Source: an uncultured Armatimonadota bacterium
GTDB lineage: Bacteria; Armatimonadota; Armatimonadia; Armatimonadales; Armatimonadaceae
Length of the DNA stretch: 64,000 nucleotides
Direction: 5' to 3'
Assembly: GCA_903910385.1 (NCBI GenBank)
Contig: CAIVZM010000018.1
Location: forward strand, 124,001 to 188,000
The position numbers and the translations under genes were made by a program. A model generated the notes under the pieces. That model searched no databases, was not told where the DNA came from, and worked only from the letters and a program-made list of their open reading frames with translations. Numbering within the stretch: position 1 is the stretch's first letter; each line of letters opens with the position of its first letter. Below are positions 34,388-42,776 of this stretch, piece by piece.

Positions 34388-34618
34388 GTGGCAAAGTATA
34401 GACGAAATTTCGCAATGGCATTGTTATTCACAGGAGTCCTGAGCCTGATGAGCGGATGCGGTCAGGATAAGGGAAACGAGCCCGTCGCGGACAAGAGCCA
34501 GTATCAGGCACCAGTTGATTCCATGAAACAAAGATATGGCGGCGGAGGCGGTGCGGCCGCTCCTGCGCCCGGCGCTCCTCCGCCCGGTCCCGCAGGCGTA
34601 GCGCCCAAAGCGCCCTAA
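34388..34618 (+). CDS. Small lipoprotein next to a prepilin gene
   Basis: The 76-residue product starts at GTG 34388 with GAGGA eight bases upstream. It has a lipoprotein signal ending LSLMSGC and a mature part of about 50 residues: SQYQAPVDSMKQRYGGGGG, then a Pro/Ala tail. A TTG-started frame 15 codons longer exists but lacks a ribosome site. It closely mirrors the 74-residue lipoprotein beside the second prepilin (45637-45861): same length, lipobox, C-G start and Pro-rich end. Probably a conserved partner of DUF1559 prepilins. Confidence 0.6.
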   Translation: MAKYRRNFAMALLFTGVLSLMSGCGQDKGNEPVADKSQYQAPVDSMKQRYGGGGGAAAPAPGAPPPGPAGVAPKAP

Positions 34619-34664
34619 ACCGAGGTTATCAGAACCTTCTGGAAAGATAACGCCCTGAAAGTTT

Positions 34665-36002
34665 ATGCTTGATTTTATGACGATGCCAGCGGAAAATAAG
34701 AAACCGCCTCGTCTTGGTCTACTTATCGGGGCGCTACTGGTTGCTGGGGCTCTGTATTTTGTTTCCCTTCCCTGGCAACGAAGCCAGTGGGAGCGGACAC
34801 AGCGTTTACGCGAAGAAACCGCAGTTCAGGAGCGAAGGCTCAAGGAACTCTCCACACAAAAAAAGCAGGGAGTCGCTCCACCGCTACCGCAAGGCGCAAC
34901 AGGCGATATTCCCACTCAGTTGGATGCCGCCCGTGCGCTTCTGGCGCGTGGCGACCGTAACGGGGCGGGAGTCCTCCTCAAAGGCATCGAAGACGCCCCC
35001 TCTATCAAGAACGATTCGGAACAGTCAGTAACTCTTTCCCAGTTATTCCAGCAAGCGGGATGGATGGACAGAGCGCTCACCCATGCGCAACGGGCTGTCT
35101 CACTTACCCCAGATAATGTTCCCGTGTTGTTACAACTGGCGATTGTCGAAGCGCTCATCGGTTGGTCGGACGAATGCCGTCAGCATATCGCCCGCGCCAT
35201 GAAGTTAGCCCCCGAATCTGCGGAACCGCATATCGCGCTTGCGCTTACCCATGATCAAGTGGGCGCATTGAAAGAAGCGGAAGCGGAACTGCTTATCGCC
35301 GACCGTATGCGTCCCAACGATCTATCCATCACCCTCCTGCTGTTTCGGAACCAGATGCGCCAGAGAGCCTATGACAGGGCGCTCGCAACCGCCGAGAACG
35401 GGCTTCGGACATATCCAACGGAATCGTCCCTGATAGGAGCGCAGGCGCAAGCCACCATTGAACGAGCGCTGAGTCAGGCGGGGGGAAAATCAGAAAATCA
35501 TTCTCCTGATTTGCAGGCGGCGCTTGATATGGCGCGGCGATATCAGCAAGTTACGCCGGATGATCTCGATATCCGTTTTTTGATTGGTAAGGTCTTACGC
35601 GCCACAGGGGATGAGGCGGGGGCTATACGCGAATGGGAAGCCTGTTACGCCGCAAATCCACGTCAGGCGCAACTGGCGCGCACTCTGGGACAGGCGCTTA
35701 TCCGACAGGGAGAAAAAGATAGGGGTCGGAAACTGATGCAGGCGGGCGAGGCGACCCGCGCTGAGGCATCGGATTTTAACAGTTTGCTACTGGGGGCAGG
35801 AATGGGGCGACGTAATCCGGAGAAAAACCGCGAACTTGCCCGCTGGTGTCAGACCCGGGGACGCTGGTCAAACGCCATTCTCGCCTGGGAGCAGGTTCTT
35901 TCCGTCACGCCTACCGATCCCGAAGCCCTTCGCGAACGCGAGAAATGTCTTACCGCACGGGCATCGAACGCTACCGTCTCCTCCCGTCCTCCCGCGCCTT
36001 GA
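34665..36002 (+). CDS. Membrane-anchored TPR protein
   Basis: The 445-residue protein has one N-terminal membrane segment (LGLLIGALLVAGALYFVSL), a charged coiled coil (residues about 42-65, RLREETAVQERRLKEL) and at least seven TPR-like helical pairs, e.g. ALTHAQRAVSLTPDNVPVLL, AMKLAPESAEPHIALALTHD and ACYAANPRQAQLARTLGQAL. Several ATGs within seven codons (34665, 34677, 34683) could start it; none has a strong ribosome site. It lies 46 bp after the small lipoprotein and may share its transcript. A scaffold role is likely; partner unknown. Confidence 0.75.
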   Translation: MLDFMTMPAENKKPPRLGLLIGALLVAGALYFVSLPWQRSQWERTQRLREETAVQERRLKELSTQKKQGVAPPLPQGATGDIPTQLDAARALLARGDRNGAGVLLKGIEDAPSIKNDSEQSVTLSQLFQQAGWMDRALTHAQRAVSLTPDNVPVLLQLAIVEALIGWSDECRQHIARAMKLAPESAEPHIALALTHDQVGALKEAEAELLIADRMRPNDLSITLLLFRNQMRQRAYDRALATAENGLRTYPTESSLIGAQAQATIERALSQAGGKSENHSPDLQAALDMARRYQQVTPDDLDIRFLIGKVLRATGDEAGAIREWEACYAANPRQAQLARTLGQALIRQGEKDRGRKLMQAGEATRAEASDFNSLLLGAGMGRRNPEKNRELARWCQTRGRWSNAILAWEQVLSVTPTDPEALREREKCLTARASNATVSSRPPAP

Positions 36003-36091
36003 ACCGGATTCATGACAGAGAGTAAGGCGAGCGTTCGCATTTAACTTTCCGCCATTTCTCACTGCGCCTACTCCGTTGCGCTTTTCGCCTC

Positions 36092-38611
36092 TCACATCGC
36101 GAAGCGAGATAATAATCGACGCTTGATGAGTTCCACCACTGCCAGATATGTCACGGTTATAGCCAGTACGAACCCCAGAAACGAGAGCGGTAAAGGAACG
36201 AACCCCAGAGGGCGGGCAAGCGGCGAATAAGGCAGGATCACGGCGACACAGACCGTGACGAACATCGTGATGAGTAACGGAGCGCTGGGGCGACCTTCCC
36301 AGAAACGGCTCGACGTCCGAATGACAAAGATAACCAGCGTTTGGGTCGCCAGCGATTCTACGAACCATCCGGTATGAAATTCCTTCTCACTGGCATGAAA
36401 CACAACTCGTAACGCCCAGAAAGTTAGAAAATCGTACAGTGAACTGATAGGACCGATATAAAGCATGAAATCGCGGATCAAACGCATATCCCAGCGACGG
36501 GGACGGCGTAAGATCGCATCGTCCACATTATCGGTCGGGATGGTGACCTGCGATAGATCATAGAGCAGATTATTCAGCAGGATTTGCGTGGGCAACATTG
36601 GCAAGAAGGGCAGAAAAGCGGCGGCTCCCGCCATACTCACCATGTTTCCGAAATTGCTACTCAAATTCATGAGCAGATATTTCAGGACATTGCCGTAAGC
36701 GCGGCGTCCCTCGGTAATGCCATCGTGCAAGACCGCCAGGCTTCGCTCCAGCAGAATAATCTCCGCCGCATCGCGTGCCACATCCGCCCCGTTCGCAACC
36801 GAAATCCCGACATCCGCAGAATGAAGCGACGGAGCGTCATTGATGCCGTCCCCGATATAACCGACGACATGCCCGCGTCGTTTCAGGGCGAGTATAATCC
36901 GGTTCTTTTGCACCGGGGAGACACGGGCGAAGATATTGGCTTCCTCTGCCACCTGCCCCAGAGCGCTATCACTCATATGAGCTATTTGATCGCCCATAAT
37001 GATTTCGCTCCCCTTCAGCCCCGCCAACCCGATAGCATTACAGAGATGCGCTGTAACCAGTTCATTATCGCCCGTCAGAATTTTGATTTGAACGCCGTCC
37101 TCCTGTAATTTTTGAATCATCCGGGCGGCATCGGGCAGAGGCGGATTTGCCAGCGTCAGGAAGCCTGCCAGAACCATCTGCGTTTCCTGTCCGGCGTCCG
37201 GATTCGCTTCTGCTGTAAGCTCTCGGTACGCTACCGCCAGGACCCGGTAGCCCTGTTCATTACTCTTCTGGTAAGCCTGATTGCAAATTTCACGTGTGGT
37301 ATCGTCGAGGGGCGTAACGCTTCCCTGCGCATCCCGTATATACGCGCAAATCGCCAGAACGCTCTCCGGCGCGCCCTTGGTAATCAACAGGAAGCGCTCG
37401 GCCCCTTCCTTCTGGTCAGGCAATCCGGGCGTTGCGGCGAATACGGACAGACGGCGACGTTCGAAGTCAAAAGGGATCTCGCCCAGTCGGCGCGCTTTTG
37501 TATAGTCAGGCTCTCCGTCGGCGAGGGGAGCCGCCAGAATAGCATCGTCCAGCGTGTTGCGAATACCATTTTCGAAGCGGCTGTTTAGACGCGCCAGAGC
37601 CATCGTATAGGGGGATGGATTTTCCCCGTGACTGTCCAGCGCCGCTTCCAGTTTCATCTCTTCGCGAGTGAGCGTCCCGGTTTTATCGCTACAGAGGATA
37701 TCCATACCACCCAGATTCTCAATCGCCTGTAAACGCTTCACGATGACCTTCTTACGGGACATGCGCACCGCTCCCGCTCCCAGAGTTATGGTATTAATCA
37801 TGGGAAGAAATTCGGGGGTCAATCCGACTGCCAGAGCGACCGCGAATAAGAGCGACTGAAAGGGATCACGATGCATCACGATGCTGACAAGCAGAACGAA
37901 AAATGCCAGAAAAACCACCGCACGCGTGACCAACAGGCTGAGTTCACGCATTCCACGTTCAAACTCGGTTTCCGGTCGGCGAACGCGCAGAGAAGTCCCT
38001 ATTTGCCCAAAAGCCGTCTTCGCGCCGATGGTCTCAATAATCGCCAGTGCGCTCCCACTGGTGACGGAGGTTCCCAGAAACACACGGCAGGAGTCATCCG
38101 GGTCCGGTGGCGTCGCTGGCGGCGCTTCCACAGACTTCTTCTCAACCGCGACCGATTCCCCTGTCAGGGCAGACTGCTGCACAAATAACGATTCCGAAGA
38201 AATAACGTAGGCGTCTGCAGGAACAAGGTCTCCGGCTTGCAACCGTATCAGGTCGCCGGGCGCAAGTTCCTCCGGGGCGATATCACGCCATACGCCCGAA
38301 CGTTTGACCCGCGCCGTAGGGGCGACCTGCCTGCGTAATCGGTCCGCCGCCTGCTGGGAGTGATATGTCTGTGCAAAGTCCAGCGCCGCGCTGATGAAAA
38401 CGATGCAGAGAATCAGGATTCCACTGGTCCAGTCCCCCAGAGCGCCCGATACCAGAGCGGCAATAATCAGAATGATAACAAGGGGACTGTTGAATTGATG
38501 CAGTAACTGCAGGATCAGTGTCGGTCGGTCGGCGAGCGCGGCGACATTGGCGCCGACTTTCGAGCGAGCGTTTGCCGCATCGATGTCGTTCAAGCCAGAG
38601 GGTTCTTGCAT
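36092..38611 (-). CDS. mgtA: Magnesium-transporting P-type ATPase (MgtA/MgtB family)
   Basis: The 839-residue P-type ATPase of class IIIB probably imports Mg2+ at the cytoplasmic membrane. Landmarks: actuator QSALTGESVAVEKK, phosphorylation site ILCSDKTGTLTREEM, ATP-binding KGAPESVLAIC, hinge TGDNELVTAHLC and GYIGDGINDAPSLHSADVGI. The class-specific late segment MNLSSNFGNMVSMAGAAAFL and LNNLLYDLSQ is present. AGGAG stands before the ATG. The N-terminal cytoplasmic tail is shorter than in enteric MgtA. No M-box or other magnesium sensor is evident in its short leader. Confidence 0.92.
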   Translation of the reverse strand: MQEPSGLNDIDAANARSKVGANVAALADRPTLILQLLHQFNSPLVIILIIAALVSGALGDWTSGILILCIVFISAALDFAQTYHSQQAADRLRRQVAPTARVKRSGVWRDIAPEELAPGDLIRLQAGDLVPADAYVISSESLFVQQSALTGESVAVEKKSVEAPPATPPDPDDSCRVFLGTSVTSGSALAIIETIGAKTAFGQIGTSLRVRRPETEFERGMRELSLLVTRAVVFLAFFVLLVSIVMHRDPFQSLLFAVALAVGLTPEFLPMINTITLGAGAVRMSRKKVIVKRLQAIENLGGMDILCSDKTGTLTREEMKLEAALDSHGENPSPYTMALARLNSRFENGIRNTLDDAILAAPLADGEPDYTKARRLGEIPFDFERRRLSVFAATPGLPDQKEGAERFLLITKGAPESVLAICAYIRDAQGSVTPLDDTTREICNQAYQKSNEQGYRVLAVAYRELTAEANPDAGQETQMVLAGFLTLANPPLPDAARMIQKLQEDGVQIKILTGDNELVTAHLCNAIGLAGLKGSEIIMGDQIAHMSDSALGQVAEEANIFARVSPVQKNRIILALKRRGHVVGYIGDGINDAPSLHSADVGISVANGADVARDAAEIILLERSLAVLHDGITEGRRAYGNVLKYLLMNLSSNFGNMVSMAGAAAFLPFLPMLPTQILLNNLLYDLSQVTIPTDNVDDAILRRPRRWDMRLIRDFMLYIGPISSLYDFLTFWALRVVFHASEKEFHTGWFVESLATQTLVIFVIRTSSRFWEGRPSAPLLITMFVTVCVAVILPYSPLARPLGFVPLPLSFLGFVLAITVTYLAVVELIKRRLLSRFAM

Positions 38612-38708
38612 TTTTCTCCTTTAACCAAGGAGTGCGCTTCAGGCAAAATGAAAGTTCCCCGAAATCGATTATGCTTTCATCCAGAGCGACCGGATCATCA
38701 GGAGAATA

Positions 38709-39878
38709 CTAGGAATCCTCGGTTTCCTCTTCGTCAGGGACTTCATCCTGAAGAAACGGATTGAGAGCGTTTTCCAGAGGAGGAAAATAGCGATCCCACA
38801 GGCGGACCATTCCACGCCCCTGCACGAAATCGTTATCGTACTGATACACATCTTCGAAGGATTCCTCGAAAATGCCTCGCGCTTGCATCCGTGCTATTCG
38901 TCCGCGTTCCCGCCAGGAAAGTGCGCCATCCAGTACGAAGCCCAGATGGATGATGACGACGCAGAGACGCCGGATATATTCGGGCGAGGAGTTCAGACGC
39001 ATTTCATAATCGTCGGGTAACGGGTGCTTCTCTTCTGGCGGCACTTGATAGAAATTAAATAGCACACGAGTAAGCGTGTAGTGATTGCGATGGTAATCGC
39101 GCTTGTTGACCGCAATGAATTGCAGGGTATCGTAAAGCAGGGCGGATTCTTCCGCCGTCAACGCCCGGGGCAACAGTCGCCGCCGAAAATTCAGAATGAC
39201 CGCCTCACCCATAATGATGAGCAGGGATTGATGAACCACTTTACGGGCGCCGAGGGCGTTCAGGGTCATATAGATAGGAACCCCGCTCCAATCCAGCACT
39301 TCCAGAACGGTATAGCCACCCAGCAGACGAATCAGAATTTGTCGTAGTAACTGCGCCATAATCGCCCCCTTAAATAACAGGAGAGCGTTATAAAACAGCA
39401 AGGCGAACCGATTGACCCCCTGAAATGGGTCTATGCCGAATCCCTGTAGTTCCTGACTGGGGGTAGCCAGTGCGATACGCAGAACATCATTGGTTCGCGC
39501 TACTTCCGTCTTTTCGTTAATGTACCCGGTAGCGACGGCGACCTCGTGCACAGCGGCGATGTTCAGCAGTGTCAGTAATACGATTTCCAGAAAAATCAGG
39601 AAACCCATCCAGGCCGTCTTTATTATCGGGAGCGGAACCGGTTCCGCGAAAAAAGGGAGTTTAAGGACAGTCAGCGGGAAGAGATGCGGCGCTAATTGTA
39701 ATGGCGCAAACAGTAAGACATTGCAAATGAGAGCCGACAGTGCGCCCAACCACATGGCGCGCCGTCGGATCCAGTGCAAATAGGCGGCTTCCTGCTCATT
39801 GAGGATCTGCAAAAAAGCATCATGCTCTATATGCCTGACAGGAAGCGCGATAAAGAACCATCGGTAAAAAGCCCACAT
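38709..39878 (-). CDS. Unknown multi-spanning membrane protein
   Basis: A 389-residue protein with about four membrane segments in the first 230 residues (MWLGALSALICNVLLFAPLQ; AWMGFLIFLEIVLLTLLNIA; FALLFYNALLLFKGAIMAQL) and a long soluble C-terminal part (LYDTLQFIAVNKRDYHRNHY, RLWDRYFPPLENALNPFL, acidic end). It lies 97 bp upstream of mgtA on the same strand, so cotranscription is possible. No family recognised with confidence. Confidence 0.6.
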   Translation of the reverse strand: MWAFYRWFFIALPVRHIEHDAFLQILNEQEAAYLHWIRRRAMWLGALSALICNVLLFAPLQLAPHLFPLTVLKLPFFAEPVPLPIIKTAWMGFLIFLEIVLLTLLNIAAVHEVAVATGYINEKTEVARTNDVLRIALATPSQELQGFGIDPFQGVNRFALLFYNALLLFKGAIMAQLLRQILIRLLGGYTVLEVLDWSGVPIYMTLNALGARKVVHQSLLIIMGEAVILNFRRRLLPRALTAEESALLYDTLQFIAVNKRDYHRNHYTLTRVLFNFYQVPPEEKHPLPDDYEMRLNSSPEYIRRLCVVIIHLGFVLDGALSWRERGRIARMQARGIFEESFEDVYQYDNDFVQGRGMVRLWDRYFPPLENALNPFLQDEVPDEEETEDS

Positions 39879-40006
39879 AGCATCTCAGAAAAAATACGTA
39901 TTTTGCCAGAAGCGACCACACAGGCGATTCAAAAGTTCCCAAATAGGAACTGTCGCCCCTCAGTGTTACAGTGGGGCGACAGATAGCGCGTCTAAACAGG
40001 AAATCG

Positions 40007-41530
40007 TCAAACGGAACGGTTTGCGAAGCGATTGGAGCCATCGCGCCGTACATTTCCGCCACCGTTTCCACCTCCGTTACCGGGACGTTGCGGGCGGCGG
40101 GAATTTCCTCCGGCAAAAGAGTAGTTGTTCCGATGCTCAAAGGATCCACCAGAGCGGGGACGGCGTCCCGTTCGATCATCCCCGTAAGAGGGACGTAGCA
40201 TTTCAGGACGTCGTGCAGAATCGTTTCCTTCGCCGTTATTTCCTTCTGCGCCATTGGTCGTTCCCTCCATCGAGGCGGGATTCGCCGCACGGAAAGCGGT
40301 GACACTGAAGCCATGCGCTTCCCGTCGCTCGACGGGCTTCCCAATCATTCGTTCGATAGCGTTCAGGAATTTTCTCTCGTCCGGGCTAACCAGCGAAATC
40401 GCTTCGCCTTCGCTGCCCGCCCGACCGGTACGTCCGATACGATGGACGTAATCCTCCGGGGCGTTCGGCAATTCGTAGTTATAGACATAGGGAAGTTGTG
40501 GGATATCGAGACCACGCGCCGCGATATCGGTCGCTACCAGAATCCGTGTCGCTCCCGCCTTGAAATCGGCAAGAGCCTTGATCCTCTGACCCTGTGTCCG
40601 GTTGCCATGAATCGGGGCGGCGGAAATGCCGTCCTGAATCAGTTGCTTCGCCAGACGATCCGCGCCATGTTTTGTCCGTGTAAAGACCAGCGCCTGTCCG
40701 CTCGCCCGCTTTTCCGTTAGCAGGTACGTCAGCAAATCGCGTTTGTTTTCACGCGAGATGCCGTACATCGACTGTGTCACCAGTGGCGACTCCTGATTCG
40801 GACGCGCGATCTGCACTTCGACAGGATCATTGAGGAAATCATTCGCCAGAGCTTTGATCTCATTGGAAAAGGTCGCGGAGAAGAGCAGATGCTGACATCG
40901 CGGCGGCAGGAGCGGCAGTATACGACGAATATCGCGGATAAAACCCATATCGAGCATTCGGTCGGCTTCATCCAGAACCAGAATCTCCACCTGACTCAAA
41001 TCGGCGGTTCCCTGATTGAGGTGATCCAGCAATCGCCCCGGCGTCGCCACCAGAATATCGACACCCTGTCGTAACGCCCGGAACTGCGGTCCCATGCTGA
41101 CGCCGCCGAAGATGGCATGCGATGTCAGCGGCAGGAACCGTCCATACGTCTTGACGCTTTCCTCTACCTGTGCGCACAATTCGCGGGTAGGGGTCAGGAT
41201 CAGTGAACGGACCGGACGTCCGGAGCGGGAACGTCCGGGCTTGGTCGGTTTGGCGTTCCCATTGGCGGAATAGCCGCTTTCCATCAGCAGTTGCAAAATA
41301 GGGAGGGTAAAGCCAGCGGTCTTACCAGTTCCTGTCTGCGCTCCTGCAAGCGCATCTCTGCCCGATAAAATCAGGGGAATCGCTTCCGCCTGTACCGGGG
41401 TCGGAATCGTGTACCCGGACATTTCGATAGCGCGTAAAATCTCAGGCCGCAACTTAAGGGCGGCAAACGACGAAGCGGCGTTCACAGTTCCCTCTTCGGG
41501 GAGCGTGACGCCGTTTTGCAAAACGGACAT
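40007..41530 (-). CDS. DEAD-box RNA helicase, RhlE-like
   Basis: The 507-residue ATP-dependent RNA helicase has every core motif: Q motif (SGYTIPTPVQAEAIPLIL), AGAQTGTGKT, PTRELCAQ, VLDEADRMLDMGF, SATF, ATDIAARGLDIPQ and HRIGRTGRAG. The C-terminal 100 residues are a disordered RG/GN-rich tail (RRPRSGGSFEHRNN, then GGNGGGN), typical for RNA binding in cold-shock-type helicases. ATG 41530 (MSVLQNGVTLPEE) is preferred to a start 11 codons earlier. Likely roles are mRNA decay or ribosome assembly at low temperature. Confidence 0.93.
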   Translation of the reverse strand: MSVLQNGVTLPEEGTVNAASSFAALKLRPEILRAIEMSGYTIPTPVQAEAIPLILSGRDALAGAQTGTGKTAGFTLPILQLLMESGYSANGNAKPTKPGRSRSGRPVRSLILTPTRELCAQVEESVKTYGRFLPLTSHAIFGGVSMGPQFRALRQGVDILVATPGRLLDHLNQGTADLSQVEILVLDEADRMLDMGFIRDIRRILPLLPPRCQHLLFSATFSNEIKALANDFLNDPVEVQIARPNQESPLVTQSMYGISRENKRDLLTYLLTEKRASGQALVFTRTKHGADRLAKQLIQDGISAAPIHGNRTQGQRIKALADFKAGATRILVATDIAARGLDIPQLPYVYNYELPNAPEDYVHRIGRTGRAGSEGEAISLVSPDERKFLNAIERMIGKPVERREAHGFSVTAFRAANPASMEGTTNGAEGNNGEGNDSARRPEMLRPSYGDDRTGRRPRSGGSFEHRNNYSFAGGNSRRPQRPGNGGGNGGGNVRRDGSNRFANRSV

Positions 41531-41697
41531 AAAATATTCTTTCCTGAAACGGCCTGCAATCACTCAACATCTCTTCGAGGGAGACATCAGGAGTCCGGTT
41601 CAGGCGAAGTTTAAGTCAGCGCATGTACGAGGTAAATCGGGAGAAGAACCGCGAACGGGGCAGTAACGCAACCGGAGGGCGAAACGACTAAAGCGCA

Positions 41698-42747
41698 ATG
41701 AGCGACGATATGCTCCATTATATCACAGGAAAAGACGCCTATAGACACGAACTTACTGATATGGAACAACCCCGCTTGAAAATCGGCATTCTGGGCGCAG
41801 GGCATATTGCGGGAGTACATGCGCGTCACGCTGCGCGAGTCCCCGGCGTCGTCCTTTCCGGTGTGACGGATTTACAAACAGAAAAGGCGGAAGCGCTGGC
41901 GCAACAGTACGGCGCGACCGTTTACCCGGATGTCAATTCCTTGCTGGCATCGGACATAGATGCGGTGGTAGTGGCAGTTCCCACCAATGCACACATTGAA
42001 ATGACGGAATCCGTTCTTTGCGCCGGAAAATCCGCATTTTGTGAGAAACCACTCGCTCTTTCCGTCGCCGATTGTGAAGCGCTGATGAAGACGTTGCAAT
42101 TGTCATCAGAATCCTCACAACGACCCCTCATTCTGGCGGTAGGGCACGTTATCCGTTTTTTCCCGGAGTATGCCCAGGCGCGACAACAGGTGCAAAGCGG
42201 CGCTATCGGCAAAGTGGCGGTGGCGAGGACGCGCCGGGCGGGAGCCTATCCGAAAGCGCCCTGGTTCGCGGATGAATCCAAAAGCGGCGGTGTCCTGTTC
42301 GACTTACTGATTCATGACCTTGACTTTCTGCTCTGGACTCTGGGACCGGTGGAAAGAGTGTATGCGAAAATCGGGCGTTCGGAAGGGGTTGAGTATGCCA
42401 GCGTCGTCTTGCGCCATCGTAGCGGCACGATCAGTCAATCCGATGGCCTCTGGGGCGATCCTGCAGGCTTCTCCACTTCGTTCGAGTTCGCCGGCGATGC
42501 AGGGTTGATTACGTTCGATTCGCGCACCGCCTCCACCGTGACCATTGCGACGCAAAGCAAGGCGTCCCTCGCCCTCGCCCCCCGCGAACCGGACAGCGAT
42601 CCCTATTACCACCAGTTCGCCTCCTTCGCCGACGCCGTTCATGGGTTACCCTCGCAAAGCGTGACCGTTACCGAAGCCCGCGACGTTGTCGCCATCGCCG
42701 AAGCGGCGCGTCAATCAGCGCTTACCGGAAAACCGATGCTGATGTGA
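41698..42747 (+). CDS. Gfo/Idh/MocA family NAD(P)-dependent oxidoreductase
   Basis: The protein has the N-terminal Rossmann fold (KIGILGAGHIAGVHARHAAR) with the GxGxxx motif, the family EKP motif in SAFCEKPLALSVADC, and the C-terminal beta-sheet domain with GGVLFDLLIHDLDFLLWTLG, where the His-Asp pair is the usual catalytic place. These enzymes oxidise or reduce cyclic polyols and sugars. The true start is uncertain: ATG 41698 gives 349 residues, while ATG 41761 (MEQPRLKIGILG) gives the normal compact N-terminus; neither has a ribosome site. It ends 29 bp before the convergent sugar permease gene, which hints at a sugar substrate. Confidence 0.88.
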   Translation: MSDDMLHYITGKDAYRHELTDMEQPRLKIGILGAGHIAGVHARHAARVPGVVLSGVTDLQTEKAEALAQQYGATVYPDVNSLLASDIDAVVVAVPTNAHIEMTESVLCAGKSAFCEKPLALSVADCEALMKTLQLSSESSQRPLILAVGHVIRFFPEYAQARQQVQSGAIGKVAVARTRRAGAYPKAPWFADESKSGGVLFDLLIHDLDFLLWTLGPVERVYAKIGRSEGVEYASVVLRHRSGTISQSDGLWGDPAGFSTSFEFAGDAGLITFDSRTASTVTIATQSKASLALAPREPDSDPYYHQFASFADAVHGLPSQSVTVTEARDVVAIAEAARQSALTGKPMLM

Positions 42748-42776
42748 ATTTCGTACGGACTCTACAGGAACGGAAC

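Noticed and set aside
39820-40344. A 174-codon minus-strand frame
   Set aside because: It overlaps the tail of the DEAD-box helicase gene in another frame and ends inside the membrane protein gene. It has no family features.
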